NCBI GenBank assembly: GCA_036557885.1
Contig: DATBGS010000090.1
Span: forward strand, 62,001 to 126,000
Source: DATBGS01 sp036557885
GTDB taxonomy: Bacteria > Chloroflexota > Ktedonobacteria > Ktedonobacterales > DATBGS01
DNA length: 64,000 nt
Direction of reading: 5' to 3'
Under the pieces are notes generated by a model. That model saw nothing but the letters and a program-made list of their open reading frames with translations, had not been told where the DNA came from and made no database searches. Both the position numbers and the translations under genes were made by a program. This document shows positions 40,755 through 50,074 of the stretch, piece after piece (within the stretch, counting starts at the first letter, position 1; each line of letters begins with the position of its first letter).

Positions 40755-41936
40755 ATGCTGAAGATAGGTATTGTTGGGGCTGGACCTGCCGGACTCTACT
40801 TTGCGCTGCTCATGAAACGGCAGCATCCTGACTCCCAGATTCATATCGTGGAGCAAAATCCGGCGGGCGCGACCTATGGCTGGGGTATTGTCTTCTCAGC
40901 GCGCGCGCTCGGCTTTCTGGGGGCCAGCGATCCGGCGTCGTATGCAGACCTCAGAGCGCAGATGCAAAGCTGGAACGATCAGGTGATCGGGCTAAATGGT
41001 CAGGTGGTTCGCATTGATGGCTTTGGCTTTTCTGGCATGGCCCGGCTTGATTTGCTGCGCATCCTGCAAGACCACTGCCGCCGCCTGGGGGTAGAGATGA
41101 CCTTCGAGACGCGGCTCACGGACCTGCGGGTCTTTGCAGACGCCGACCTGATTGTGGGAGCAGACGGAGCCAACAGCATGGTGCGCCAGCTTTACGCTGA
41201 GCAGTTTCAGCCGTCGGTTGAATTGCTCTCCAATCACTATGTCTGGTATGGCACGCCGCAGACCTTTGACGCCCTCTCGCTGCTCTTCCGCGAGTACCAG
41301 GGCGGCGCGTATGTCGCGCATGCCTATCCGTACAGTCAGCATACCAGCACCTTTATCGTGGAGTGCGCTGCGCAGACCTGGCAGCAGACAGGCTTGGAAG
41401 CCATGTCTGAAGAAGAGAGCCGCGCCTGGTGTGAGCGGGTCTTTGCTGAAGAACTCCAGGGAAAGCCTCTGCTCACCAACCGCTCGCTCTGGCTCAACTT
41501 TAAGGTCGTTGCCAACCAGCGCTGGAGCCACGACAATGTTGTGCTGCTGGGTGACGCGCTGCGTTCGGTGCATTTCTCGATTGGCTCCGGCACGCGCATG
41601 GCACTGGAGGATGCGATTGCGTTGTATCATGCCTGCCAGACAACAAAGACCATCCCTGATGCTCTGGCCGCTTTTGAGGCTGAGCGCCGTCCCAGCGCCG
41701 ATCAGATGCTGGATGTTGCCGCGCTCAGCTATCGTTGGTACGAACAGTTCGGGCAAAAGATGAAGACAGACCCACTGCCATTTGCGTATGATTATCTGCT
41801 GCGCAGCGGGCAGTTGACGCATGAGCGGCTGCGGGGACGTGCCCCGAAGTTTATGGCGGCGTATGATGCCTCTCAAGAAGAGCTGGCGCAAAAGCTGGCG
41901 GCAGAAGCGCAGGGAAACATTTCCAAGGCACCCTAA
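40755..41936 (+). CDS. FAD monooxygenase, salicylyl-CoA 5-hydroxylase-like
   Basis: 393 residues. KIGIVGAGPAGLYFALLMKR (FAD, first dinucleotide fold), YGWGIVFSARALGFLGASDPASY (in the family of the aminobenzoyl-CoA and salicylyl-CoA hydroxylases), DLIVGADGANSMVR, and VVLLGDALRSVHFSIGSGTRMALEDAIAL (second FAD motif) are visible. Known relatives hydroxylate an aromatic CoA-thioester para to the OH group, producing gentisyl-CoA. It lies just upstream of a FAH gene and a gentisate dioxygenase. No CoA ligase is nearby. Confidence 0.83.
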   Translation: MLKIGIVGAGPAGLYFALLMKRQHPDSQIHIVEQNPAGATYGWGIVFSARALGFLGASDPASYADLRAQMQSWNDQVIGLNGQVVRIDGFGFSGMARLDLLRILQDHCRRLGVEMTFETRLTDLRVFADADLIVGADGANSMVRQLYAEQFQPSVELLSNHYVWYGTPQTFDALSLLFREYQGGAYVAHAYPYSQHTSTFIVECAAQTWQQTGLEAMSEEESRAWCERVFAEELQGKPLLTNRSLWLNFKVVANQRWSHDNVVLLGDALRSVHFSIGSGTRMALEDAIALYHACQTTKTIPDALAAFEAERRPSADQMLDVAALSYRWYEQFGQKMKTDPLPFAYDYLLRSGQLTHERLRGRAPKFMAAYDASQEELAQKLAAEAQGNISKAP

Positions 41937-42001
41937 CCAAACCTGGCCTGATCGAGTGCTGTCTGGAGTAGGGCGACAAAAGCGAGACAGATGGAGTACC
42001 T

Positions 42002-42919
42002 ATGCGATTAGCAACCTATCGTACTGACGGCGGGCCACGCCTGGGCGTGGTGCGCGACGAGCAGATCATTGATGTGGCATCCCTGGCCGGATTCGCGCCC
42101 ACCATCACCATGCTCGATCTGATTGAGCAAGGCCAGGAAGGGCTGGCACGGCTGCGCCAGGCAATAACCTCTGCCAGTGCTGCTCTGCTTCAGCAGCAGG
42201 GGGCCATCTATCCCCTGACTGAGGCGCATCTGCTAGCCCCCATTCCACGCCCGCGCCGAAATATCTTTTGCCTGGGTCGCAACTATGTGGAACACGCCCT
42301 GGAATCCACCATTGCGCGCGGCGGCTCAGGTGAGGTGCCGGAAGACCCGATCTTCTTTACCAAAGCCACGACCACCGTGAGCGGCCCCTATGACCCGCTC
42401 TGGATTGACCCGACGGTTTCCACGCAGATGGACTGGGAGGTGGAACTTGGTGTGGTCATGGGTCGCAGCGGCAAGAATATTCCTGCGGCGCAGGCGCTCG
42501 ATGCCATCTTTGGCTACACGGTGATCAACGATGTCAGCGCCCGCGACCTGCAAGCGCGGCATAAGCAGTGGTTCAAGGGCAAAAGCCTGGATGGTTCTTG
42601 CCCGATGGGTCCCTGGATTGTCACCGCTGATGAGCTTGCTGACCCGCACGCGCTGAACTTGCGTCTCTCGGTCAACGGCGTCGTCAAGCAAGCCTCCAAC
42701 ACGCGCCTGTTGATCTATAACTTGCCGGTGATCATCGAGACGCTTTCCGCCGGGCTGACTTTGGAGGCGGGCGACATCATCGCCACCGGCACCCCTGCTG
42801 GAGTTGGCTTTGCGCGCCAGCCGCCAGAATACCTTCAGCCAGGCGATGTCGTGGAGGCCGAAGTCGAGGGGATCGGGCGGCTGCGCAATCCAGTTGCCCG
42901 TCTGGAGGCAGGGAGATAA
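42002..42919 (+). CDS. Fumarylacetoacetate hydrolase-family protein (probable maleyl/fumarylpyruvate hydrolase)
   Basis: 305 residues. IFCLGRNYVEHALE, PIFFTKATTTVSGP, MDWEVELGVVMGRSGKNIP, GYTVINDVSARDLQARHKQW, FKGKSLDGSCPMGPWIV and GDIIATGTPAGVGFARQPPEYLQPGD cover the FAH core including the metal-binding Glu/Asp. By context it should split maleylpyruvate or fumarylpyruvate made from gentisate. No isomerase gene lies near, so a direct maleylpyruvate hydrolase is possible. Confidence 0.86.
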   Translation: MRLATYRTDGGPRLGVVRDEQIIDVASLAGFAPTITMLDLIEQGQEGLARLRQAITSASAALLQQQGAIYPLTEAHLLAPIPRPRRNIFCLGRNYVEHALESTIARGGSGEVPEDPIFFTKATTTVSGPYDPLWIDPTVSTQMDWEVELGVVMGRSGKNIPAAQALDAIFGYTVINDVSARDLQARHKQWFKGKSLDGSCPMGPWIVTADELADPHALNLRLSVNGVVKQASNTRLLIYNLPVIIETLSAGLTLEAGDIIATGTPAGVGFARQPPEYLQPGDVVEAEVEGIGRLRNPVARLEAGR

Positions 42920-43028
42920 CCACATAGGCAAAGCGAGCAACTGGATGGAGGGGAAAAGCACCTCTTCGGACAGAGTTCTGCGTGCCGTCAGCAAACAATG
43001 AGGAGAGGCCATCCTCAGGAGGGAAAAC

Positions 43029-44216
43029 ATGAGCCAGCAGCGTGCCATCCCGTTTGTCGTGGTTGGGGGTGGGATTGGGGGCCTGGCAACCGCCCTCGCG
43101 CTTGCACGCAAGGGCTATCAGGTGCGCGTCCTTGAGCAATCTTCGGTGTTTGGAGAGATTGGCGCGGGGATTCAACTGGCCCCCAATGCTTCGCGCGTGC
43201 TGGACGAGCTTGGCATTCTGGGCCAAATCAGCAGGGATGCTGTCTATCCCAGGCGGATGCTCTTAGTAGACGCGCTTTCAGGCGCAACCCTGACGGCGGC
43301 GGACCTGGGCGAGCCGTTTCTGCGCGCCTTTCGGTATCCGTATGTGGTAATGCACCGCAATGACTTACTCACCATCCTCCTGGAGGCCTGCCGCCAAAGC
43401 GAACAAATTACGCTGGAAACCCATCGGCAGGTCATCGCCGTTGAGGACCTGGGCGATGGAGCGCGCGTCAGATGCGCTGATGGCATCCTCTACGAATGCG
43501 ATGCCTTGATCGGGGCCGATGGCCTGCACTCGCTTGTCCGCAAACTGGTGCTTGGCGACCAGGAGCCGCTGTGCGAGGGCTTTGTAGCCTATCGGGGGGC
43601 GATTCCTGCGGAAGAAGCAATTGAGCATGCCGGGCTGAAAACCATCCGATTCTGGATCGGGCCAAATTTGCATTTCATCCAGTACCCCCTGCGACACGGT
43701 GAACTCTATAATCAGGTCGCCGTCTTCAAGAGTGATCGCTACCGCCCAGACGCGGACGATTGGGGCAGCGAGGAGGAACTGGAAGCGCATTTTGCTCAGA
43801 CCCATGAGAGCGTGCGTAGAGCTTTGACCAGGATTAAGCGGGATCGCCATTGGACGATGTATGATCGGCTCCCCACCGATACCTGGACCCGTCACCACAT
43901 CACGTTGCTGGGTGATGCAGCGCATCCCATGTTCCAATATATTGCCCAGGGGGCGTGCCAGGCGCTGGAGGACGCCGTGTGCCTGGCGGACGCGCTGGCG
44001 CACCAGGCGGGCGACGTGAGACAGGCATTCCTGGCGTATCAAAGAGAGCGCATCCCACGCACGGCGCATGTGCAGCGCACGGCGCGGCTCTTTGGCGACA
44101 TCATTCATAGCGCGGGTGCCGAGGCCCAGCAGCGCAATGAAACGCTTGCAGAGCGTGCCGATACTGACTATAGTCAGATGCAGCGGTTCTATGGCTACCA
44201 GCCGGAGAGGAGCTAA
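43029..44216 (+). CDS. FAD monooxygenase, 3-hydroxybenzoate 6-hydroxylase-like
   Basis: 395 residues. FVVVGGGIGGLATALALARKGYQVRVLEQ is the FAD fold; GEIGAGIQLAPNASRVL, DALIGADGLHSLVRK and ITLLGDAAHPMFQYIAQGACQALEDAVCLA complete it. This is the 3HB6H/salicylate hydroxylase group, which adds a hydroxyl to make gentisate from 3-hydroxybenzoate. Exact substrate not proven. It lies 4 bp before the gentisate dioxygenase gene. Confidence 0.87.
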   Translation: MSQQRAIPFVVVGGGIGGLATALALARKGYQVRVLEQSSVFGEIGAGIQLAPNASRVLDELGILGQISRDAVYPRRMLLVDALSGATLTAADLGEPFLRAFRYPYVVMHRNDLLTILLEACRQSEQITLETHRQVIAVEDLGDGARVRCADGILYECDALIGADGLHSLVRKLVLGDQEPLCEGFVAYRGAIPAEEAIEHAGLKTIRFWIGPNLHFIQYPLRHGELYNQVAVFKSDRYRPDADDWGSEEELEAHFAQTHESVRRALTRIKRDRHWTMYDRLPTDTWTRHHITLLGDAAHPMFQYIAQGACQALEDAVCLADALAHQAGDVRQAFLAYQRERIPRTAHVQRTARLFGDIIHSAGAEAQQRNETLAERADTDYSQMQRFYGYQPERS

Positions 44217-44219
44217 ACG

Positions 44220-45329
44220 ATGGGCCTTGACATCAGCCAGGTGCAGACGGTAGAAGTCGGCTACGACGAGTTTTGCGGGGCGCTGGCGGCGCGCGATCTG
44301 AAGCCGCTCTGGAAAATTGCCAAGCAGCTCATGCCCGACGTGCCTCTGCCCACCACCCAGGCGTGGCTCTGGAAGTGGGCCGACGTCTTGCCGCTCGCCA
44401 AGCGCGCTGGAGAACTCATCACGCTGGAACGCGGCGGGGATCGCCGGGTGCTCGCGCTTGCCAATCCGGGGTTGCGCGGGTTGCCCTTCACCAGCACAAC
44501 CCTGTGGGCAGCGCTCCAGTATCTGGGACCACATGAATCAGCGCCCGCCCACCGACATACGCCCAACGCGATCCGCTTTGTGCTCACCGGCTCCGGCGTG
44601 TATACTACTGTCAACGGCGACGCCTGCGCGATGGAGCCAGGCGATTTGGTTCTGACGCCGAACTGGAACTGGCATGACCATAACAACCAGAGCGATCACC
44701 CGATGGTCTGGTTCGATGGCCTGGACCTGCCGCTCGTGACCTCGCTGGAGGCGATTTTCTTTGAGAATCATCCGCGCCAGTTGCAGCCAGTGGAGGGGCA
44801 CAATCTTTCGGAGCAGGGCTTTGTGGGGGTGGGACTGCGCGAAGTGGGCGCCAAATCTCCCGTTGGGTACTCCCCACTCCTGCGCTACCGCTGGGCCGAA
44901 ACCGAGCGGACGCTTGAAGCCTTACATCAGGCGCGGGGCGGCTCGATGATCAGCCTGGAATTCGTCAACCCTCTCAGCGGAGGACCGGCGGTGAGCACCT
45001 TTGCCTGCGAGATGCACCGCATATATCCTGGTGCGCGCACGCTCTCCCGGCGCAAGACGGGCAGTTCGGTCTATGTCGTCTTTCAAGGCAGGGGGCAGTC
45101 CATTATCAATGGCGTACGCTTTGACTGGGGACCGGGCGATAGCTTTGTCACCCCCTCCTGGGCCAGTGTAGACCATGAGGCGTCCGAGCGAGCAGACCTG
45201 TTTGCCGTCAGCGACAGACCGGTATTGGAGGCGCTGCACCTGTATCGGGAAGAGGAACTGGCGCAGCCGCAGGAGGTCAGCGGGACGTTTGTCCCCCTTC
45301 AGGGGGTGACGAACCCGGCTGATGCGTAA
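44220..45329 (+). CDS. Gentisate 1,2-dioxygenase
   Basis: 369 residues, bicupin. The N-terminal cupin has PAHRHTPNAIRFVLTGSGVYT and WNWHDHNN with the Fe(II)-binding His; the C-terminal cupin lacks most His and is structural, with KTGSSVYVVFQGRGQSI. The enzyme opens gentisate between C1 and C2 to maleylpyruvate. The start codon lies 4 bp after the flavoprotein stop, consistent with tight coupling. It ends the island. Confidence 0.93.
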   Translation: MGLDISQVQTVEVGYDEFCGALAARDLKPLWKIAKQLMPDVPLPTTQAWLWKWADVLPLAKRAGELITLERGGDRRVLALANPGLRGLPFTSTTLWAALQYLGPHESAPAHRHTPNAIRFVLTGSGVYTTVNGDACAMEPGDLVLTPNWNWHDHNNQSDHPMVWFDGLDLPLVTSLEAIFFENHPRQLQPVEGHNLSEQGFVGVGLREVGAKSPVGYSPLLRYRWAETERTLEALHQARGGSMISLEFVNPLSGGPAVSTFACEMHRIYPGARTLSRRKTGSSVYVVFQGRGQSIINGVRFDWGPGDSFVTPSWASVDHEASERADLFAVSDRPVLEALHLYREEELAQPQEVSGTFVPLQGVTNPADA

Positions 45330-45447
45330 CGAGATGGCAGTGAGTGAGCTATGATGAGCGCTGCCCCTAACTGGTGCAAGAATAGGGATTGGGAGAGGTC
45401 GGTTCAACCACGCCGTATTTCTTAGTAAGGCAGCGGTCCGGCATCAG

Positions 45448-47211
45448 TCAACTCACCCGGCTGCCCTGGCTGGCGATCTTCGGTAGGCATACTGTAAAGC
45501 AGCTCCCTTCTCCCAGGCTGCTCTCCACAGCTACCGACCCACCCATCGCCTCGGTCAGTTCTTTCACCAGTGCCAGGCCCAGGCCGCTGCCGCCGTCGGA
45601 GCGTGTCCGAGCGCTCTCTGCTCGATAAAAACGCTCCCAGATATGCGGCAAATCAGCAGGGGCAATCCCCTCGCCAGTATCTTTGACCTGGACAGAGATG
45701 CAAGTCATCTCAGCCTGGACCAGCAGCGCAACGATGCCGCCCGGTGGGGTATGGCGTACCCCATTATGCACCAGATTTTGCAGCACCTGCTCCAGTCGGC
45801 TTGGGTCGGCAAAGACGAAAGGCGTTGTACACGCAGCCTCGGCAATCAACTCAACCCGCCTGGTCTGCCACGCAAGTGGACCCATCGTTGCAGCTACCCG
45901 CCGGGCTAGCTCTCCGACATTAACAGGCTGGCAGCACAGTTCTAGCTTCCTCACTTCGGCCCGCGCCAGGGTGAAGAGGTCATCAATAAGGGTTTGGAGC
46001 CGAATCGCTTCTTGCTCCATGATCTGCAAATCCTGGCGTAGCGTGGGTGGTGGGGCCTCCTCCCAATGCGTGCGGATTGATTCCAGATAGCCGCGCAAAG
46101 TCGCCACCGGTGTGCGCAGTTCATGCGAGACGCTGGCAACCAGTTCGCGTCTGGATTTGAGAAGAGTGGCAACGGCGTCACGCTCTGCCTGGAGTTCGCG
46201 CAGCGTGCGTTCGAGATCGGCAGCCATTGCGTTGAAATCGGTTTGCAGGCGGGCAATTTCATCTTTGCCGCTCACCGGCACGCGGCTGGCATAGTTTCCC
46301 TGGCGCAGCGCGCTGGTTGCACCGGCAAGCCCTTCGATGCGGCGCGTCATCCGCCGGGCAAAGAGGTACGAAAAGAGCGCAGATGGCGGCAGCACAACCG
46401 CCAGGGCCAGGCCGGTGAATACCGTTAACCCCACCAGGACGGGCAATAGATCAAAGGGGAAGCCGGTTGAAGTGCCAATATCTGCGCCCACTGCAAGCAA
46501 GCCCAACAGCCCGGCGCCTATTACCACCACAACCAGATGAGCATGTGTCAGCGCCCAGCGCAGCCGCGCACGCCTGAGCCGGTTCCAACGCAGCCAGAGC
46601 CGGACAGCGGCGCGAAACCCCAGGAACAGCCCTTGAATCCCAACGCAGATCACCAGTAGCACCCGCAGCAGTTCCTGGAAATGCGCAGGCGCCTCTGCCA
46701 GCAGCACCGAAAAGGACGGGACATCTCCCAGCATGCTGATGAAGTCTCTTCGCAGCAGGAAGATGGCGGCGCCCGCGATGAGGAATAACGGCAGCAAAGC
46801 CAGCCCCAGCACTGCGGCAATCGCGCTTTCGTAGAGCAGTTGGCGCCACCACGAACCAGTCGGGAGCCTCAAACGCAGCGCGCACCAGAGCAGGCAGCAG
46901 GGGCCATCGAGGATGAACAAGCTTGAGATGATCTGCCAATATTCCGAGGCAGAGAGATAGTTGCCCAAGACAAGCAGGAAGACGGTCAGGCAGATCTGAA
47001 GCATGAGCATCTCTGTCACTGCTCGTGCAGCTCTGGCTGTGTGCCAGGGGCTGCGCCAGATGCGGGGCCACCTGGGGCGTGTTGAACTCCAGATGCGCTT
47101 CCCAGCAGCATGCGTCAGGAATCTTGGTTTTTCTATCCAGACAAAGATGAGCAGTTGAACCACCAGCCACAACACCCCCCCGCCCAATAGCCCTAACCCT
47201 GGCAAGCGCAT
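45448..47211 (-). CDS. Sensor histidine kinase
   Basis: 587 residues. About six to eight membrane helices in the first ~280 residues (including ~1-25, 70-110, 130-160, 235-280); a HAMP domain (~285-340, RRIEGLAGATSALRQGNYASRVP); HisKA with ASVSHELRTPVATLRGYL, where His ~362 is phosphorylated; and HATPase with QNLVHNGVRHTPPGG, DTGEGIAPADLPHIWERFYR and GGSGLGLALVKELTEAMGG. It is encoded 20 bp after the OmpR-type regulator and is its likely partner. Confidence 0.93.
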   Translation of the reverse strand: MRLPGLGLLGGGVLWLVVQLLIFVWIEKPRFLTHAAGKRIWSSTRPRWPRIWRSPWHTARAARAVTEMLMLQICLTVFLLVLGNYLSASEYWQIISSLFILDGPCCLLWCALRLRLPTGSWWRQLLYESAIAAVLGLALLPLFLIAGAAIFLLRRDFISMLGDVPSFSVLLAEAPAHFQELLRVLLVICVGIQGLFLGFRAAVRLWLRWNRLRRARLRWALTHAHLVVVVIGAGLLGLLAVGADIGTSTGFPFDLLPVLVGLTVFTGLALAVVLPPSALFSYLFARRMTRRIEGLAGATSALRQGNYASRVPVSGKDEIARLQTDFNAMAADLERTLRELQAERDAVATLLKSRRELVASVSHELRTPVATLRGYLESIRTHWEEAPPPTLRQDLQIMEQEAIRLQTLIDDLFTLARAEVRKLELCCQPVNVGELARRVAATMGPLAWQTRRVELIAEAACTTPFVFADPSRLEQVLQNLVHNGVRHTPPGGIVALLVQAEMTCISVQVKDTGEGIAPADLPHIWERFYRAESARTRSDGGSGLGLALVKELTEAMGGSVAVESSLGEGSCFTVCLPKIASQGSRVS

Positions 47212-47231
47212 AGCGATTACCCTCTTGTGCC

Positions 47232-47930
47232 TTACCGCTCCGGGCGGAGCCGATAGCCCACGCCCCAGACCGTTTCAATGGCCTCGCCCAGCGGCCCCAG
47301 CTTCTTACGCAGCCGCAGCACCGCATTGTCTACCGAGCGATCACCACCTACATAGCTTTCCCGCCAGATGGTATCCAGCAAATAGGCCCGACTAAAGGCG
47401 CGCCCAGGGCTACGTAAGAGCAGGTGCAGCAGGGCAAACTCAGTCGGGCTGAGATCAAGCGGTTCAGTATCTAATCTTGCTACGTGCGCCTGGGGATCAA
47501 GTTGCAGTGCGCCGCGAGCAAGCACTTCGACCCCATCGCTGCGATCAGCGTTGAGCGTCTGACGAATGAGTTCGGCACGCCGCAGCAGCGCCCGCACCCG
47601 CGCCACCAGTTCGCGCATGCTGAAGGGTTTGGTGAGGTAGTCGTCGGCGCCTACCTCCAGGCCGACTATACGGTCTGTTTCTTCGCTGCGCGCTGTGAGC
47701 ATCAGAACCGGCGTCGGGGCCGACTTGCGCAGCCGCCGCAGCACTTCCAGGCCATCTAGTCGAGGCAGCATCCAATCCAGAATCACCAGATCGGGCTGCT
47801 CGCACGCATGCGACTCAAGCGCGGCAAGGCCATCAACCACATGCAGCGTTCGATACCCGGCTGCGTCTAATTCGCGCAGGATGACCTGTGCCAGGTCGCG
47901 CTCATCCTCAACCAGCAAAATGGTGGTCAT
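47232..47930 (-). CDS. OmpR/PhoB-family response regulator
   Basis: 232 residues. Receiver domain: LLVEDERDLA, VILDWMLPRLDG (phospho-Asp D54), LMLTARSEE, and GADDYLTKPFSMRELVARVRALLRR. DNA-binding winged helix at the C-terminus: LDLSPTEFALLHLLLRSPGRAFSRAYLLDTIW and DNAVLRLRKKLG. ATG at 47930 is chosen on N-terminal fit. It is divergent from the ABC operon; the direct repeat between them is a likely target. Confidence 0.93.
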   Translation of the reverse strand: MTTILLVEDERDLAQVILRELDAAGYRTLHVVDGLAALESHACEQPDLVILDWMLPRLDGLEVLRRLRKSAPTPVLMLTARSEETDRIVGLEVGADDYLTKPFSMRELVARVRALLRRAELIRQTLNADRSDGVEVLARGALQLDPQAHVARLDTEPLDLSPTEFALLHLLLRSPGRAFSRAYLLDTIWRESYVGGDRSVDNAVLRLRKKLGPLGEAIETVWGVGYRLRPER

Positions 47931-48033
47931 AACGTGGCTCGCTTTGTCTCCTTGCTCCCCGGCTTTGTGTTGCTCTCGCCCATTATATGTCCTACGCAGC
48001 ACTTGAAGAGCATTAAAATCGTTCTGGCTGGAT

Positions 48034-48053
48034 TTGCGACAAAATTGCGACAA
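48034..48053. promoter_or_regulatory. 11-bp-phased direct repeat, candidate OmpR-type regulator site
   Basis: TTGCGACAA occurs at 48034-48042 and 48045-48053, 11 bp start to start, one helical turn, as in PhoB-type sites. It lies between the divergent regulator gene and ABC operon; TTGACA at 48089-48094 follows. Confidence 0.6.
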
Positions 48054-48174
48054 TTCGGCGATAACTCGCTGACACCACCTTCGTATTCTTGACAGTGGTG
48101 CAAAGGAAGGGCAGGCGTAAGCCGTTCAGCCTGACCACCGGAACACATGGATAGTTTGATTGGAGGCAAGAAAG

Positions 48175-48192
48175 ATGAGGTACCGCGCATGA
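48175..48192 (+). CDS. Five-residue leader peptide, MRYRA
   Basis: ATG at 48175 with GGAGG at 48162-48166, 8 bp upstream, opens a five-codon frame whose TGA (48190-48192) overlaps the ATG at 48189 of the ABC ATPase as ATGA. A peptide this short may serve only to bring ribosomes to the next start. Confidence 0.5.
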   Translation: MRYRA

Positions 48193-49187
48193 GTACCATG
48201 TTGCAGGAACCCCAGATCACACAGGACCATCTTGTTGTGCAGACGAAAGACTTGAGCAAACGCTACGGCAAGATTGTAGCGCTGGACCGCGCGACTTTTA
48301 GCATTGTGCCGGGCTGTACGGGCCTCCTGGGGCCAAACGGTGCTGGCAAAAGCACGCTGATAAAGTTGTTGTTGGGTCTGCTGACGCCTGACCAGGGCGA
48401 GGCCACGATTGCCGGGTGCGATGTGAGAACGCAGCCGCTGGCGCTGCGCAAGCTTGTGGGCTATATGCCCGAACATGATTGCCTGCCCAGCGATTGGCTG
48501 GCGCAGGATTTTGTGCGCTATATGGGCGAGTTGCATGGCCTGCCCACGCGCACAGCCATTCAGCGTGCCAGCGACACGCTCTATCACGTGGGGCTGGGCG
48601 AGGAGCGCTATCGCGCGATTGGTGGCTTTTCCACTGGTATGAAACAGCGCGTGAAGCTGGCCCAGGCGCTCGTCCATGACCCGCACGCCATGCTGCTGGA
48701 TGAGCCAACGAATGGGCTGGACCCGGCGGGGCGCGATGAGATGCTCGCCCTGATTGGGCGCATCACCCACGAAATGGGCATCAATGTTATCCTCTCTTCC
48801 CACCTGCTGATTGATATTGAGCGCGTGGCCGACAGCGTGGTCATTCTGAACGCTGGGCGCATTCTTGCCCAGGGCACGCTGCGCGATTTGATGCAGGCTA
48901 CGCCAGCCGTTACTGTGCGCACGCGCACCTCTGCCGCGCCGCTGGCCGAGGCGCTGCGCAAGCGCGGCTATGCTGTGGAGGCCGAGAGAGACGAGTTGCA
49001 GGTGGAATATCGCTCGGAGGAGGTCTACGATGCTATCCGCGATGCCGCCGTCGAAGCCAAAGCTGCTGTCGTCTATCTGAAGCGGCGCGTGCTTTCGCTG
49101 GAAGACATCTATCTGGCTGGGGAAAGTACCCCAGCGCAGGCGCAACAAGACGGCCATCTATCGGGCAGGCCGGAGGGAATGCTATGA
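48189..49187 (+). CDS. ABC-2 type transporter ATP-binding protein 1
   Basis: 332 residues. VVQTKDLSKRYGKIVALDRATFSI opens the domain; Walker A GPNGAGKST, signature STGMKQRVKLAQALVHDP, Walker B MLLDEPTNGLDP and SSHLLIDIERVAD follow. A C-terminal ~100-residue extension resembles drug-export ATPases. ATG at 48189 follows a five-codon leader; an in-frame ATG at 48147 has no ribosome site. It overlaps the next permease gene as ATGA. Confidence 0.9.
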   Translation: MSTMLQEPQITQDHLVVQTKDLSKRYGKIVALDRATFSIVPGCTGLLGPNGAGKSTLIKLLLGLLTPDQGEATIAGCDVRTQPLALRKLVGYMPEHDCLPSDWLAQDFVRYMGELHGLPTRTAIQRASDTLYHVGLGEERYRAIGGFSTGMKQRVKLAQALVHDPHAMLLDEPTNGLDPAGRDEMLALIGRITHEMGINVILSSHLLIDIERVADSVVILNAGRILAQGTLRDLMQATPAVTVRTRTSAAPLAEALRKRGYAVEAERDELQVEYRSEEVYDAIRDAAVEAKAAVVYLKRRVLSLEDIYLAGESTPAQAQQDGHLSGRPEGML

Positions 49188-50074
49188 TCGAAAACACTGT
49201 AACTGGCGCTGCAAGTACCAACGCGCGCATTATTGATCGCGGCTACCAGCACTACGACGGGGAGCGGCTTGGGTTGGCGCACAGCGAGTGGGTGATGCTC
49301 TGGGCCGCGCTGAAGCGCGGTGTGGGGCTGCGCCGCTCCTTCCGCCACAAGATTATGCCCTGGCTGTTGATAGCCGTCGCCTTTTTGCCGCCCGTCGTCA
49401 TTCTGGGAATACAGGTCATTCTGGGCCGTGTACTCCCATCGCCCTACACCCGCGTCTACACCAGATTGGTGTTTGTCTTTGTGCTCTTTGCCGGGCTGGT
49501 CGCCTCCGACCTGCTCTGCGCAGACCGCCGCGAGCGAGTGATCTCGCTCTACTTTTCGGCGCCAATCACCCGTCTGCACTATGTCATCTCGCAGGTTATC
49601 AGCCTGGTGACGTTGCTGCTGCTGCTGACCCTGGTACCCTATGTGATGCTCTTCTTTGGGCAGGCGCTGCTGGCCCCGGAGTTTGGCACGTTTGTGAGCG
49701 ACAACCTGAGCGACCTGCGCAATGTGCTGATTACCGGCGTCTTGCTGGCGTTCTTCTTTGGTACGCTGGCAATGGCGGTGGCCTCCTTCACCGACAGACG
49801 CGCCTATGCCACCGGCGGCTTTTTGGGGCTGGTGCTGGTGAGCAGCATAGCAGGCGGGATTCTCTCTGGGAGCGAGCGCATCCAGTTCAACGGCCACGAG
49901 TGGTTCTCGCTGATTGATTTGATGAGCCTGCCCCTCCGCGTGATGTCCTGGCTTTTTGGCGATGAGCCACGCGCGCTGCTGGTAGACGGCGCGAACTATC
50001 TCTGGGCATCGCTGGCGGTAATTGTTCTCAGCCTGGCTCTGGTGGCCTGGCGCTACGCGAAGGTGAGTGACTGA
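49184..50074 (+). CDS. ABC-2 type transporter permease 1
   Basis: 296 residues with six hydrophobic helices (~58-82, 92-112, 131-158, 175-205, 212-232 and 270-290). VISLYFSAPITRLHYVISQVIS is an ABC-2 permease motif. It overlaps both neighbours (ATGA with the ATPase, TGATG with the next), so all four genes are translationally linked. Substrate unknown. Confidence 0.87.
   Translation: MIENTVTGAASTNARIIDRGYQHYDGERLGLAHSEWVMLWAALKRGVGLRRSFRHKIMPWLLIAVAFLPPVVILGIQVILGRVLPSPYTRVYTRLVFVFVLFAGLVASDLLCADRRERVISLYFSAPITRLHYVISQVISLVTLLLLLTLVPYVMLFFGQALLAPEFGTFVSDNLSDLRNVLITGVLLAFFFGTLAMAVASFTDRRAYATGGFLGLVLVSSIAGGILSGSERIQFNGHEWFSLIDLMSLPLRVMSWLFGDEPRALLVDGANYLWASLAVIVLSLALVAWRYAKVSD

Noticed and set aside
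48147..48188. Upstream ATG of the first ABC ATPase
   Set aside because: No ribosome site; the five-codon leader gives a better explanation, though this start is not excluded.
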